From Laspinema sp. D2d (GTDB taxonomy: Bacteria > Cyanobacteriota > Cyanobacteriia > Cyanobacteriales > Laspinemataceae), in NCBI RefSeq assembly GCF_025370755.1, contig NZ_JAMXFC010000024.1, positions 1 through 64,000 on the forward strand: a stretch of 64,000 nt of DNA. Direction: 5' to 3'. Below the pieces are notes generated by a model that was not told the origin of the DNA, did no database searches, and saw only the letters and a list, made by a program, of their open reading frames with translations. Made by a program: the position numbers and the translations under genes. The number at the start of each line of letters is the position of its first letter. Within the stretch, counting starts at the first letter, position 1. This document shows positions 27,845 to 37,067 of the stretch, one piece after another.

Positions 27845-28948
27845 TTATTGAATGGGGATCGAATACACTCGCTCTCGGACTGCCGGTCCACGCACGACAA
27901 ACCGAAGTCGTCGGGAGGCGGGTCTGGGTATCAACAGAGAGAAACTGCCATCGGGATTGGTAAACACAGGTTCACCATTGAGCAACAAAATATCTGGACT
28001 GTCAATTTTACCGTTAATCAGAACTCGATTGGAACCCCGGGGTTGGGTCACAAGTAATTCAAATTTGGAGTCCTCCGGAATGGGTTGGGGTGCAGTGGGA
28101 GCCAAACCGGGGGCGATCACCGTAAATTGACCGTTACCTACGAGGACTTCTTGTCCCAGTGCGCTGGCGCTGACACTCCCATCAATGGTCCGGACTCCTG
28201 TTTGACCGTTGGGTCCGACATCGACGCCAAAGGAGGTCCCGCGCACTCCGGCAACTCCGGTGGGTGTCCGCACTCTGAACGGGGAATCTCCGGTGCGGTC
28301 CTGGGTTAAGAGGGGGTTTTCGAGGGAGAAGGGGAGAGTCTTCATGGCGATCGCCGTTCCGGAAAGTTCGCTTACTAAATCTGGGGTTAACCGTCCTAGG
28401 GAAAATCTGACCTGTCCTTGGCGGACAAATAGATCGACATTGCCATCAGCAAGGCTTTCTATCTCAAACTCGCTGACTTCATCCACTTCTAGGCTGCCCC
28501 GAAAGTTGTCAAATCGCAAACGCGCGCTGGAGTTCTCCTCGGTAACCCAGGTGCCGATCGCCGGTTGGAAACAGTCGCCGACTTGAATAGCACGACCTTC
28601 AAAGGTGACGTTGCCTCGAAGGGATTCTACTCTCATCCCCCCGGCACAACCACTGCTAGTCTGTGCCAATACGTCGGCGCTTAGAGGGTCCTGATTTTGT
28701 GACAAGAGGGGGTCCAGGCGACTTTCCCCAACATTGAAGTTGTTCTCAGGGGAAGTGAATGGCCCTTCTTCTACAAACGAGAGACCTCCCTGGGGAAGGT
28801 CTCTATGGGTCTGGGTTTCCAAATGAACGTCAGGGGAGGTGTTCGCCATCACTGGAGTGGGAGTTACCGTCGCGATCGCCCCCCAGGATAATAAGATGGC
28901 TCGGAGAATCTGAGGTAAACCTAAAGCAGGGGTGGAAATATTATTCAT
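27845..28948 (-). CDS. Secreted FecR-domain protein
   Basis: A 367-residue protein. A Sec signal peptide is predicted at the N-terminus (hydrophobic ILRAILLSWGAIATVTP, cleavage near VMA-NTS). A FecR domain follows (about residues 105-290), with VESLRGNVTFEGRAIQVGD, SLADGNVDLFVRQGQVRF and RTPTGVAGVRGTSFGVDV. The C-terminal 90 residues look like a beta-sandwich (LINGKIDSPDILLLNGEP). In the periplasm such domains act as signal receivers or beta-structured scaffolds; here the downstream CHASE2 cyclase is the likely partner. I prefer the ATG at 28948, which places the signal peptide correctly; an upstream in-frame start at 29011 would bury it. Confidence 0.85.
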   Translation of the reverse strand: MNNISTPALGLPQILRAILLSWGAIATVTPTPVMANTSPDVHLETQTHRDLPQGGLSFVEEGPFTSPENNFNVGESRLDPLLSQNQDPLSADVLAQTSSGCAGGMRVESLRGNVTFEGRAIQVGDCFQPAIGTWVTEENSSARLRFDNFRGSLEVDEVSEFEIESLADGNVDLFVRQGQVRFSLGRLTPDLVSELSGTAIAMKTLPFSLENPLLTQDRTGDSPFRVRTPTGVAGVRGTSFGVDVGPNGQTGVRTIDGSVSASALGQEVLVGNGQFTVIAPGLAPTAPQPIPEDSKFELLVTQPRGSNRVLINGKIDSPDILLLNGEPVFTNPDGSFSLLIPRPASRRLRFVVRGPAVRERVYSIPIQ

Positions 28949-29430
28949 CAGCTTCGATAAGTTTAGGGAAGTATTTTTAGAGCATATAGGCGCGATCAGC
29001 ACCACAACCAAGACGAATTCAGATTCTTCAGAAGTTTCCTTCTGGATAGATTCATATCCAGCGATCGCTCAAGGTTGATGCTTCGGCCTCTTGATTAGAA
29101 TATAGAGGCACCCCATCCTGAATCTCTATCAGGTTTCCAAGTTTAGAGCTGCCCCTCCGGAGCGATTTTCCCGAGTCTACTCGGCTGAGGTTTGGTCTGG
29201 AAATGGCTTCAAGTGCTGGCAGAACCTCCACTTGTGGATTCATTTCTTCTCTATCCTCAAAGGGACAAAACAGATCCTATTGACCCATGCCACTGGACAA
29301 TTCCCTGAGAATTGCGCGATCGGAATTAATAATTCACGAAAATACGCTAGGGCGAAATCCCCTAGAGCTTTTGCGTTTTGGGCTTAATCATCCCTGCATT
29401 TACAAGCGTTGGTCGCATTGGACGGGTTTT
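28949..29430. other. Intergenic region upstream of the FecR gene
   Basis: A spacer of about 480 bases between the FecR gene and the RodZ-like gene, both on the minus strand. It contains one weak minus-strand candidate small gene (listed separately) and presumably the promoter of the FecR-cyclase operon. Confidence 0.4.
29052..29243 (-). CDS. Possible small protein, unsupported function
   Basis: A 63-residue open frame starting MNPQVEVLPALEAI, with a purine-rich AGAGAAGA just ahead of the ATG. It has no hydrophobic segment or recognisable motif. It lies on the same strand as the FecR and RodZ-like genes. It may be chance; I list it because the ribosome-binding site is plausible. Confidence 0.22.
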   Translation of the reverse strand: MNPQVEVLPALEAISRPNLSRVDSGKSLRRGSSKLGNLIEIQDGVPLYSNQEAEASTLSDRWI

Positions 29431-30045
29431 TTAGCGGTTGACATCAACGGGATGGGAAAGGGCCGGATTTGACGGGGAGAACGATGGGTTCGGGGATTTT
29501 TGGAATGATAGACCTAGGATTGCACCCACCAAAATCATGCCATAGGCGAGGTAAAGATGGATCGGACTGAGTGACAAGCTCAATACAAATTTTGAGGGCT
29601 TGGTCGAACCCACGACGGGTTCGACGGGATTCCGTTCCGGTAAAGAAGCGGCTAAGGCGGCCCCATCTAATTCCAAGGCATCCCCAAGGCGACGGATAAA
29701 CCCCCGAACGTAGATATCCTGGGGTAATTTCTCGATCAATCCCGTTTCCAGGGCGCGGATCTGATATTCAGGGACATGGGTGAGGTTGTAGAGTTCTTCC
29801 CGAGAGAGTCTTTGCTCTAGTCTGCGTTGTTCCAGTTCTTGACCCAGTTGCCGCAGGGACTCTTCCCAGAGGCGATCGAGGTTGAGTTCGGGTTGATCGC
29901 TAATCTCTTTTATGAATGAGTCAGTTTCTGTGGATCTGATTGCTGCACCATTCTCTAAACTCGTTCGACTCAGCAGCTTCTCGTCGTCTGCTGATTGGGG
30001 TCTGGACACTCTAGTAAAATCAAAGGCTAAATTCGATCCAGTCAT
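29431..30045 (-). CDS. RodZ-like helix-turn-helix membrane protein
   Basis: A 204-residue protein. It has an N-terminal disordered segment, then a helix-turn-helix of the Xre/RodZ type (about residues 68-135; GQELEQRRLEQRLSREELY, ALETGLIEKLPQDIYVRGF), a short linker and one transmembrane helix (about 165-188). RodZ proteins link the MreB cytoskeleton to the membrane. The sequence YVRGFIRRLGDALELD is typical of that subfamily. The long periplasmic domain of full RodZ is absent, with only about 15 residues after the helix, so it is a short cyanobacterial variant. GGAG lies 9 bases ahead of the ATG. It precedes the FecR and cyclase genes on the same strand but is about 480 bases away, so co-transcription is uncertain. 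Confidence 0.8.
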   Translation of the reverse strand: MTGSNLAFDFTRVSRPQSADDEKLLSRTSLENGAAIRSTETDSFIKEISDQPELNLDRLWEESLRQLGQELEQRRLEQRLSREELYNLTHVPEYQIRALETGLIEKLPQDIYVRGFIRRLGDALELDGAALAASLPERNPVEPVVGSTKPSKFVLSLSLSPIHLYLAYGMILVGAILGLSFQKSPNPSFSPSNPALSHPVDVNR

Positions 30046-30193
30046 TACGATTTTCTCCGTGCTTTAGGGAAACAGATTCTCATGTAGAAGTGTAAAGCGT
30101 CAAGATGTGGGGTGACACCCCCCAGATGTATAACCCCTCAAGTGATAACAATTCCAAGTGGAATTTGTCTACTCTGTGATCGGGGCTAGGTCC

Positions 30194-31051
30194 CTAATTA
30201 CTCGATTTTTGGGTAGAAACCCCGGTTAAAAAATCATCCACGATCGCATTGAAAGTCTCTGCTTGACTTAAAAACGGCCAGTGATTGCCACCAATCCGAT
30301 GGATCGTCAGATTTTTTAGATAAGTTTTGTAAGGTTTCATTTGCCATTCGGCACGATTAACACCCTGTTCGGGTTGAAGGAATAGGGTAGGGGTGAATAG
30401 GGGTTCGGTTAATCCGTCCACGCGCATAACGTCCTCAAAAATGCCATCTCGGGCGGCGATCGTAAACTTACTCCCCCACTGTCCATCAGGTTTTTCCTCA
30501 ATCCCTTCTTGAAAAACCTGTTGTTGCAGGGGACTCCACCCGCTGTACTGACCTAACTGCTGTGCCTGCACCTGTGCCGCTTCATAGCTGGGAAAGGGAC
30601 CCATCATTTTCAGGCAAGCTAAGGTTCGGTAAAGGATGGGAAAACTTAGTTTCATGATGGATGGCATCTTGGTGATAAAGATGGGATCCACCAAAATCAT
30701 GCTGTTAAACCGATCTGGATGCGATCGCGCCCAAATTGGAGCAATTTTCGCACTCCAAGAATGGGCCAAAACATGAGCCGATCGCCAGTTAAGATGCTCT
30801 AATAATCCTTCAAGATCCCCGAGGATATCTGAGGTGCTGTAACCGTTCAGGGGTTTACTGCTATAACCATGACCCCGCATATCCGGTGCAACAATATGAT
30901 AGCGATCGCTCAGGTATTCCCCTAAACTCGACCAAACCAAGGCATGGTCTCCCAACCCATGCAACAACAATAATGGTTCTTTTCCTCGATTCCATTCCAG
31001 ATAAGAAAGCTGGAGATCAGGGAAATTCAGGGTGTGACGGGTTGGCATCAT
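30194..31051 (-). CDS. Alpha/beta hydrolase
   Basis: A 285-residue alpha/beta-hydrolase-fold protein. The oxyanion region is LLLLHGLGDHALVW. Strand and loop VAPDMRGHGYSSKP follow. The nucleophile elbow is AHSWSA (Ser at about residue 98) and the catalytic His is in GGNHWPF near the C-terminus. A helical cap domain lies between about 130 and 210. No signal peptide is seen, so it is cytoplasmic. The substrate cannot be predicted; esters or lactones are usual. A heptamer tandem repeat lies immediately upstream of its start codon, possibly affecting its promoter. Confidence 0.88.
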   Translation of the reverse strand: MMPTRHTLNFPDLQLSYLEWNRGKEPLLLLHGLGDHALVWSSLGEYLSDRYHIVAPDMRGHGYSSKPLNGYSTSDILGDLEGLLEHLNWRSAHVLAHSWSAKIAPIWARSHPDRFNSMILVDPIFITKMPSIMKLSFPILYRTLACLKMMGPFPSYEAAQVQAQQLGQYSGWSPLQQQVFQEGIEEKPDGQWGSKFTIAARDGIFEDVMRVDGLTEPLFTPTLFLQPEQGVNRAEWQMKPYKTYLKNLTIHRIGGNHWPFLSQAETFNAIVDDFLTGVSTQKSSN

Positions 31052-31060
31052 CAGCGGTGT

Positions 31061-31095
31061 AGATTTTAGATTTTAGATTTTAGATTTTAGATTTT
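31061..31095. repeat. Heptamer tandem repeat (AGATTTT x5)
   Basis: Five perfect consecutive copies of the 7-bp unit AGATTTT. Short heptamer tandem repeats are a known feature of filamentous cyanobacterial genomes. It starts 10 bases upstream of the alpha/beta-hydrolase start codon. Confidence 0.95.
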
Positions 31096-31221
31096 CGGTA
31101 AAAAATTAGCAATTGAGGATTCTACGGATGTCTGATGGGCGATCGCCGCACTCCCCCAAATCTTATGGCAAATCGGAAAAGTTATGAGATCGCGTCCCTT
31201 TTTCGCTTTGCACCTAAAATC

Positions 31222-31230
31222 TGCTACAAT
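31222..31230 (+). promoter_or_regulatory. Extended -10 promoter element
   Basis: TGCTACAAT matches an extended -10 box (TG-N-TACAAT) about 38 bases ahead of the small membrane protein start at 31268. No good -35 lies at the right distance, which is common for extended -10 promoters. Confidence 0.4.
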
Positions 31231-31267
31231 TCTATTTTACATTATCGTTTGACATCAGATTAAACCT

Positions 31268-31450
31268 TTGAATCAAAAGCCGATCGTATTAGGGGTATTT
31301 TGGAGCTTTGCCGGACTCACTCTCGTCCTCTGGATACTCAGAGGTCTCCGCATTTTGACGGGAGTTTCCAGTGGTGTCCTTTGGCTGTTAATTTTTCTGT
31401 CCATTACCTTCGGAGTCCTTTATCGCCTCCAAACCCCCAGGCGCTATTAA
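31268..31450 (+). CDS. Small two-helix membrane protein, function unknown
   Basis: A 60-residue protein with two hydrophobic segments (about residues 6-24 and 32-52) separated by RGLRILTGVSS, ending in RLQTPRRY. Positive charges in the loop and tail suggest both ends and the loop obey the inside-positive rule only partly. The start is TTG (codon reads as Met), with no ATG available upstream. I do not recognise a family. It is divergent from the alpha/beta-hydrolase gene, and an extended -10 element precedes it. Confidence 0.5.
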   Translation: MNQKPIVLGVFWSFAGLTLVLWILRGLRILTGVSSGVLWLLIFLSITFGVLYRLQTPRRY

Positions 31451-31646
31451 CTCAAGGGGATTATTCATTCTCACCCGTCCCCTATCTCAAAACAATGAGC
31501 CGGGGTTTACACTCATCGCTGAAGTCGGTTTTAGCGGACTAAAACACCAAGTTTAGTCATTTTCTTAAGGTTCGGAGTCAGGACTGAAGTCGTTCTCTTA
31601 GTTTGAATTTTTAATCACCTTTTCGCTTGCGCTAACATACCAACAA

Positions 31647-32708
31647 TTATTGCCGGAGATCAGACTTCTTCAACTGATAGTAAAGGGCGCGATCGCGACG
31701 CATAGCCGCCCCAACTGTGACATTCATTTGAGCGCCTAAAAGAGTCACCAAGGAACTTAAATAAAGCCATAACAGCAAAATAATAATAGTTCCCACTGCC
31801 CCATAAGTCCGGTTATAATTTCCAAAATGGGAGACATAAAGCCGAAACACACTAGAAATAATTGCCCATAAAATAGCTGCAATAAAAGCACCGGGAATTA
31901 GAGGCGTATCCCGACGACGGTGGGAGGGACCAAACCGATAGATAAACGCAAAGGCCACCGAAACAATCAGTAACGTTAGGGGACGACTCCAAAAATGCCA
32001 CACTTCCAATAATCGTCCTTCCAGAGGACAACTCGGTAAAGGTTGCAACAGACAGAGAAACCCCGACTCAAATAAACAATTTGGACCGGAGTCAATTAAA
32101 CAACTACGACGGGCGAGTAACTGAATCACCCAGTCACTAATAAAAATTAGAAATGAAGCGACAATAAACAGAACAATGCTGCCCATCGCCAGCCCGATCG
32201 CCACCAGTTTTGCCTTCCAAAAAGGCCGCCTTTGTTTGTGGGGAATTTGGTGAATTTGATCCAACGCTGCCATTGCCGCACCCATGACTCCAGAAAACAC
32301 CCAAAGGGCAGCGACAAACCCCAGGGAAAACACTTCCTCATTACGACTTTGGAGAATTTCTCGAATCAACTCGCGAATGGTGTTCCAAACTTCAATGGGA
32401 ATCACCTCAGCGAGTTGATTAGCCAGATTAAACAAGGTGGCTTGTAAGCCTTCAAATAAAGCAATGGAAGCAACGATTGCTATAATAGCGGGAAACAGAG
32501 ATAACATGGCATGATAAGCCATTTCTGCGGATAAACCCGTTAAGCGCTGTTGGCTGGCGCGATCAACGACTTCGCGCAGGGTAGAAAAGTTGAGATAGGA
32601 AAAAAACCGCAAAAACTGAACCAGAGGTTGCAAGGCGGGACCTATCCTCGTCCCTATGCCTCTCAACCGGGCGAGGAAACTTTTGAGAGATAGTTTGGGC
32701 AACTTCAC
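31647..32708 (-). CDS. YihY/BrkB-family inner membrane protein
   Basis: A 353-residue integral membrane protein of the YihY/virulence-factor-BrkB family. It contains the family landmarks EMAYHAMLSLFPAIIAIVAS, ALWVFSGVMGAAMAALDQIH and the late YRFGPSHRRR...PGAFIAAILWAI region, ending LLLWLYLSSLVTLLGAQMNV. About six transmembrane helices are visible. A 40-residue loop with four Cys (about 222-250, SCLIDSGPNCLFESGFLC and LLQPLPSCPL) sits between helices and is unusual; it could form disulfides outside the membrane. The family was once annotated as ribonuclease BN; its real function is unclear. The start is GTG. Confidence 0.9.
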   Translation of the reverse strand: MKLPKLSLKSFLARLRGIGTRIGPALQPLVQFLRFFSYLNFSTLREVVDRASQQRLTGLSAEMAYHAMLSLFPAIIAIVASIALFEGLQATLFNLANQLAEVIPIEVWNTIRELIREILQSRNEEVFSLGFVAALWVFSGVMGAAMAALDQIHQIPHKQRRPFWKAKLVAIGLAMGSIVLFIVASFLIFISDWVIQLLARRSCLIDSGPNCLFESGFLCLLQPLPSCPLEGRLLEVWHFWSRPLTLLIVSVAFAFIYRFGPSHRRRDTPLIPGAFIAAILWAIISSVFRLYVSHFGNYNRTYGAVGTIIILLLWLYLSSLVTLLGAQMNVTVGAAMRRDRALYYQLKKSDLRQ

Positions 32709-33020
32709 GACGCTTTGGCTCCCTCTATGTTAGATTAGCCGTTTAAAATGCCATTCCTGACCCTGGATCGGGCTGAGTTCGGCTGATTGCTATAGGTGGG
32801 CGATCGCAAATCCCAGGGGGTTGGAGTGGAAAAAATACTAAACCTAAACCCATCTTAATTTACACTCTATAAGCTTAACTAGAGTTTAATAGGACTGAGG
32901 CAGATAAACCGGGGTTCTGTGAAACTGGGTCGGTTTGTCACATTAGGGAGTGCAGCAGAAGCCTACAAACAGGGTTTTCCTGCGGTAGTTCTGTTTAAAA
33001 TTGATTGGGAGTAGTTACCA
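32709..33020. other. Divergent intergenic region
   Basis: A spacer of about 310 bases between the BrkB-type gene and the coiled-coil gene, which point away from each other. It must contain promoters for both. No further gene or clear operator was recognised. Confidence 0.4.
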
Positions 33021-33551
33021 ATGTCGGAGAATGTCTCGCAGTGGTTGGAAGAAATTAGATCCCTGAAACAGGAAATCATCCGTGTGGAACAAGAACGGGA
33101 TGCGGCGGAAGCGGGTGCCGATCGCTGGCGGGGACTTTACACGACGGAAGCGCAGCAACGGCGAACTCAGGTGGAACAGTTGACGGAGGCGATCGCCACT
33201 CTGAAGGCTGAACTGGAACGGTTGCAAGCGGGTCCCGCTTCTTTACCTCGGGCGATCGCCCCCTCGGAACTGTTACGAGAATTGGCAGGAATGGGACCGG
33301 ATGAGTTGAAGGGAAAATTGATTGAAGCTTTAATGGAACGCGATCGCCTCGCCCAAGAACTGTCCCAAATGACGGAATCCTTGGAAGCGGAAAAAGCTAG
33401 TCATGAACAAACCCGCCAAAGTTTAACCAGCGCCCTCGGAGATACGGTGGCACTCCTGAAAAAAGCCCAACCGGGAACGAAATCTGGACTCAATCTCGAC
33501 TTAGCCCGCCTTGTCAGTGGCACTTCATTAAACCCTAAGCCGGAAGACTAA
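33021..33551 (+). CDS. Coiled-coil protein, function unknown
   Basis: A 176-residue protein that is almost entirely alpha-helical. Coiled coils cover about residues 5-70 (LEEIRSLKQEIIRVEQERDA) and 100-145 (KLIEALMERDRLAQELSQM), with a Pro-rich break at about 73-85. The C-terminus (LLKKAQPGTKSG...KPED) is polar. GGGAG lies 10 bases upstream of the ATG. I believe homologues occur in other cyanobacteria, but I can offer no function; a structural or scaffolding role is only a guess from the coiled coils. It is convergent with thrC and shares a hairpin terminator with it. Confidence 0.65.
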   Translation: MSENVSQWLEEIRSLKQEIIRVEQERDAAEAGADRWRGLYTTEAQQRRTQVEQLTEAIATLKAELERLQAGPASLPRAIAPSELLRELAGMGPDELKGKLIEALMERDRLAQELSQMTESLEAEKASHEQTRQSLTSALGDTVALLKKAQPGTKSGLNLDLARLVSGTSLNPKPED

Positions 33552-33557
33552 CGCATC

Positions 33558-33590
33558 AAGGGGGTACATCACACCGATGCACCCCCTTTC
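33558..33590. terminator. Bidirectional terminator between convergent genes
   Basis: Arms of 13 bases with one mismatch (AAGGGGGTACATC at 33558-33570 against 33576-33588) surround a 5-base loop. A TTTC tail follows on the plus strand. It sits between the coiled-coil gene and thrC, which converge. Confidence 0.7.
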
Positions 33591-33648
33591 CCCAGGGTTT
33601 TAGAAAACCGTTAAAGGAGAGTTTTCCCCTGACTGCGGTGATAAGGAC

Positions 33649-34776
33649 CTAAAATCCCATCACTTTTGCCACCGCTTCGATTTCTGGTTCAATTCCTTGT
33701 TTAAAGGTATTGTTGCTATGTTTAATAGCGGTATCGGGGTCTTTGAGGCCATTGCCGGTGAGGACGCAAACGACGGTGGCCCCAGTGGGTACTTGGTCTT
33801 TGACCTTGAGTAATCCAGCAACGGAGGCAGCGGAGGCGGGTTCGCAGAATACCCCTTCCCGGGAGGCGAGGAGACGATAGGCATCAAGAATTTCGTCATC
33901 GGTGACGGCGTTAAAACTGCCTCCAGAGGACTCTTGGGCGGCGATCGCCTTATCCCAACTGGCGGGATTTCCGATGCGGATGGCGGTGGCGAGGGTTTCC
34001 GGATTGGCGACAGGTTGACCGTTGACGAGGGGGGCTGCACCAGCGGCTTGAAAGCCCATCATTTGCGGCAGGCGATCGCATTTACCCGCTTGATGGTACT
34101 GACAAAATCCCATCCAATAGGCGGAAATATTGCCTGCATTGCCCACGGGAATACACAGCCAATCGGGAGCATTACCCAAGGCATCCACCACCTCAAATGC
34201 CCCGGTTTTCTGCCCTTCGAGGCGATAAGGATTGACCGAGTTGACCAAGGTAACGGGATAATGGTCGGCCATCTCTCGAACAATGTCTAGGGCTTTGTCG
34301 AAATTTCCTTTAATGGCTAAGACTTCTGCACCATAGACTAAGGCTTGAGCCAGTTTACCCAGGGCGACATACCCATCGGGAATGAGGACAAAGGCCCGCA
34401 TTCCGGCGCGTCTGGCATAGGCCGCAGCGGAGGCGGAGGTGTTGCCGGTACTGGCACAGATGACAGCTTTGGCCCCTTCTTCTTTGGCTTTGGAAATTGC
34501 CATTGTCATCCCCCGGTCTTTAAAACTGCCGGTGGGGTTGAGACCGTCATATTTGACGTAAACTTGCACCTGTCTACCGATAATCTCGGCGATCGCTGGG
34601 GCGGGAATCAGGGGAGTGTTACCTTCTTGGAGGGTAATCACAGGAGTCTGGTCGCTGACGGGCAGATACTGCCGGTAAGCCTCGATGAGACCGGGCCAGT
34701 ATGAGGACCGAAGGGGGGCATCTGCTGGAGTTGCACCGGGAGTTGGGGAGGGAACGGGAGAATAACTCAGGGTCAC
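33649..34776 (-). CDS. thrC: Threonine synthase
   Basis: A 375-residue PLP enzyme that converts O-phosphohomoserine to threonine. The Schiff-base Lys lies in [18 protein letters not shown] (about residues 88-105). The phosphate-binding region [15 protein letters not shown] and the Asn of [15 protein letters not shown] are also clear. The N-terminal 30 residues are Pro/Thr-rich and may be partly disordered. The length suits the shorter class of bacterial enzymes. The start is GTG at 34776. Being biosynthetic and constitutive, it stands alone in its own transcript. Confidence 0.95.
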   Translation of the reverse strand: MTLSYSPVPSPTPGATPADAPLRSSYWPGLIEAYRQYLPVSDQTPVITLQEGNTPLIPAPAIAEIIGRQVQVYVKYDGLNPTGSFKDRGMTMAISKAKEEGAKAVICASTGNTSASAAAYARRAGMRAFVLIPDGYVALGKLAQALVYGAEVLAIKGNFDKALDIVREMADHYPVTLVNSVNPYRLEGQKTGAFEVVDALGNAPDWLCIPVGNAGNISAYWMGFCQYHQAGKCDRLPQMMGFQAAGAAPLVNGQPVANPETLATAIRIGNPASWDKAIAAQESSGGSFNAVTDDEILDAYRLLASREGVFCEPASAASVAGLLKVKDQVPTGATVVCVLTGNGLKDPDTAIKHSNNTFKQGIEPEIEAVAKVMGF

Positions 34777-35022
34777 CGTGGTTAATTCTTTTGGACTTCA
34801 AATAGCCTTACAGTCTAATCTAAGTCTAGCCCACTCGTCAAAATTTCGCGGGTTGTTGGGCTGGGAAATCTCAGGCCGAAGCAGGCCCCTGGGTGGGGAA
34901 TGGTCCGGGAAAAGTGGAAAGAATTTGAGATTTTGATAAATTCGATGCTTTTTTTTTCTGGTGTTGAGATAAAATAGCCAGGTGATTTGCCTAAGTAAAA
35001 ATTACTAAACTTAAAACGACTG

Positions 35023-35280
35023 ATGCCCACTGTTATTTCGAGCCGACCCACCTCCGAAAGCGTTCAGAGTGCCTCTAGCGTAGGGATCACTTCTCAAGCT
35101 TCCCAGAATAATGGCGATCGCCTGATTAAAATGCTCAAATCCCTCTACCAGGCCGATCAGCAGGTCAAGTTCTTGCACTTACACGCCGAAGCCGACTACC
35201 TGCTGCAACAGTTGCAAACCCTCAAACACCATCACTCCAACTCAAAAGGTTCTGTTCCTGCTTCTTCCTCAAAAAATTAA
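35023..35280 (+). CDS. Small conserved-looking protein, function unknown
   Basis: An 85-residue soluble protein. Residues 1-30 are Ser/Thr-rich and probably disordered. Residues 33-68 (MLKSLYQADQQVKFLHLHAE, then LLQQLQTLKHH) form an amphipathic helical core. The tail is Ser/His/Lys-rich. I recall similar core sequences in other cyanobacteria, but with no known role. It is divergent from thrC, with about 245 bases between. A hairpin follows the stop codon. Confidence 0.6.
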   Translation: MPTVISSRPTSESVQSASSVGITSQASQNNGDRLIKMLKSLYQADQQVKFLHLHAEADYLLQQLQTLKHHHSNSKGSVPASSSKN

Positions 35281-35687
35281 AGCAGTCCCATTGCAACCGG
35301 GGCAGTGGGACCTTTCCTATTTGTCATCCATCCTGTTCCCGGTGAGTCTACCCCTGACCATTTTTTGCAGCTATTTCCACCTTCAGCATAATAAAAGTCT
35401 TTTGTCAACCCCTGTGGGGAAAATGTGAGGGAAAAATTCTGACTCGAAAAATTCCTGCTGTGCGATCGCAAGATGTGCTATAAAAGGTAAAGTTTTATGA
35501 CGTGCCAGGTTTCTAAACCCCAGGGATACGGAGTTTGTGGTCTGTATTTTGCCCTGAACAGGCATTCATTAATCATCAGATTGCACGCAAGACGGCCCTG
35601 CTACTCACCCTTTGAGTCAGCAGGAATTTATCCTGCGGCGATCGGGGGATTCATACGATTAGCAACCGAAAAAGTTAGATTTAATAG
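35281..35687. other. Intergenic region with hairpin, upstream of desA
   Basis: A hairpin at 35285-35312 (GTCCCATTGC pairing with GCAGTGGGAC, one G-T pair) closes the preceding gene. The rest is the long leader of desA, where cold- or light-responsive control would be expected; no specific operator was recognised. Confidence 0.45.
35285..35312 (+). terminator. Terminator-like hairpin
   Basis: A 10-bp stem GTCCCATTGC/GCAGTGGGAC with one wobble pair and an 8-base loop, followed by CTTTCCTATTT. It starts 5 bases after the stop codon of the small gene. Confidence 0.6.
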
Positions 35688-36746
35688 ATGACAGCATCAA
35701 CATTAAAGCCTCAAGTAACCCCTCAAACACTCGAATCAGATTCCTTCCCCTCTTCTCTACGTCTGAGAGATATTTTGAGGACCTTGCCGAAAGATGTATT
35801 TCTCAAAAATCGGCGCAAAGCATGGACTAGAGTCATTATCAATGTATTATTAGTCGCCGTCGGCTACTGGGCATTAGCCGTTTCTCCCGCATTTTTGTTG
35901 CCGATCCTGTGGATCTATACGGGAACAGCCCTAACAGGTTTTTTTGTAATTGCTCATGATTGTGGTCACCGATCTTTTGCCAATCGCAAATGGGTTAATG
36001 ATCTAGTCGGCCATCTCATGATGCTGCCCTTAATTTACCCCTTTCATGGCTGGCGAATTGGTCATAATCACCATCACAAACACACAAATAAACTGCTGGA
36101 AGATAATGCCTGGGAACCTTGGTTGCCGGACGTTTATGAAAATCTCAGCACTTTTATGAAAACCTTTTATCGCTTCCTGCGCGGACGCTTCTGGTGGATG
36201 GGTTCCATCGTCCACTGGGCGGGATTGCACTTTGATTGGTGGCGTTATGAAGGCAAAAAACGGGAACAAGTGAAATTTTCCGCCTTAGTTGTCATCGCGT
36301 TTGCTGCGATCGCCTTCCCCACCCTGATTGCTACAACTGGAATTTGGGGTTTCATCAAATTTTGGCTGATGCCTTGGATGGTCTACCATTTCTGGATGAG
36401 CACCTTCACCATCGTTCACCATACCACCCCGAATATTTCCTTTGCGTTCCCCGAAGATTGGCATGAAGCAAAAGCCCAATTAAGCGGTACCGTTCATTGC
36501 GATTACCCCCGCTGGGTGGAATTCCTCTGTCATGATATTAATGTCCACATTCCCCATCACCTCTCCACTGCCATTCCGTCTTACAACTTACGGAAAGCGC
36601 ATCAAAGTTTAGAACAAAATTGGGGCAACTACCTTCAAAAAACCAATTTTTCATGGTCCTTGATGAAGGAAATTACCGATAAATGTCACCTCTACGATGA
36701 GCAAAACGGTTACCAATCTTTCAAAGATTATCACGCCAGTCGGTAA
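35688..36746 (+). CDS. desA: Acyl-lipid omega-6 (delta-12) fatty acid desaturase DesA
   Basis: A 352-residue membrane-bound di-iron desaturase. The three His boxes are HDCGH (about residue 90), HNHHH (about 126) and HIPHH (about 287). Four membrane helices are placed as usual. Its length and sequence (for example [20 protein letters not shown]) match cyanobacterial DesA, which inserts a double bond at delta-12 of oleoyl groups on membrane glycerolipids, using ferredoxin. It raises membrane fluidity and is cold-responsive in cyanobacteria. A strong terminator follows. A plant-type omega-6 or an omega-3 assignment is less likely. Confidence 0.93.
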   Translation: MTASTLKPQVTPQTLESDSFPSSLRLRDILRTLPKDVFLKNRRKAWTRVIINVLLVAVGYWALAVSPAFLLPILWIYTGTALTGFFVIAHDCGHRSFANRKWVNDLVGHLMMLPLIYPFHGWRIGHNHHHKHTNKLLEDNAWEPWLPDVYENLSTFMKTFYRFLRGRFWWMGSIVHWAGLHFDWWRYEGKKREQVKFSALVVIAFAAIAFPTLIATTGIWGFIKFWLMPWMVYHFWMSTFTIVHHTTPNISFAFPEDWHEAKAQLSGTVHCDYPRWVEFLCHDINVHIPHHLSTAIPSYNLRKAHQSLEQNWGNYLQKTNFSWSLMKEITDKCHLYDEQNGYQSFKDYHASR

Positions 36747-36784
36747 TCGAAAGACTGCTCTATTTTCTCGGTGAATTTTAGCTT

Positions 36785-36812
36785 AAAGACGCGCAATAGC
36801 CGCGTCTTTTTT
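36785..36812 (+). terminator. Rho-independent terminator of desA
   Basis: AAGACGCG and CGCGTCTT arms around a short loop, followed by TTTTTT. It starts about 38 bases after the desA stop codon. Confidence 0.88.
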
Positions 36813-36954
36813 GTTTTTGAAAACTATACCAGAGTAGGATGTTACTGCATCTCCGGTCCCCTCCCCTTGGCAAGGGGAGGGTTAGGGTGGGGTCCTCGGG
36901 AAGTGGCGATCGCCACTTCACGCACTCTTTGCGTTCAAAACCCTTACCCTCAAG

Positions 36955-36989
36955 GGTGGGGCTACAGGGACAAAGCCCGCCTGCGCGGG
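36955..36989. repeat. Second, inverted copy of a 35-bp dispersed repeat
   Basis: Exact reverse complement of 17503-17537. It contains the hairpin half-sites GCCCGC and GCGGG. Both copies lie downstream of plus-strand genes. Confidence 0.85.
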
Positions 36990-37067
36990 TTCCTCTCTAA
37001 AATATCCCTTTTCAATTTGTTTAAAATCAATAAAGTTAGCTTCACATAAACTGTTCAAAGGGATACC

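Larger units (their letters stand above)
36747..37067. other. Intergenic region with terminator and dispersed repeats
   Basis: It holds the desA terminator, a GC-rich palindrome CCCTCCCCTTG-G-CAAGGGGAGGG at 36859-36881, a perfect 20-bp palindrome around a HIP1 site at 36900-36919, and the second copy of the 35-bp repeat at 36955-36989. No gene is supported. Confidence 0.7.

Noticed and set aside
36771-37049. A 92-codon plus-strand frame between desA and the zinc-ribbon gene
   Set aside because: It runs through the desA terminator, GC-rich palindromes and the 35-bp repeat; it is repeat DNA, not a gene.
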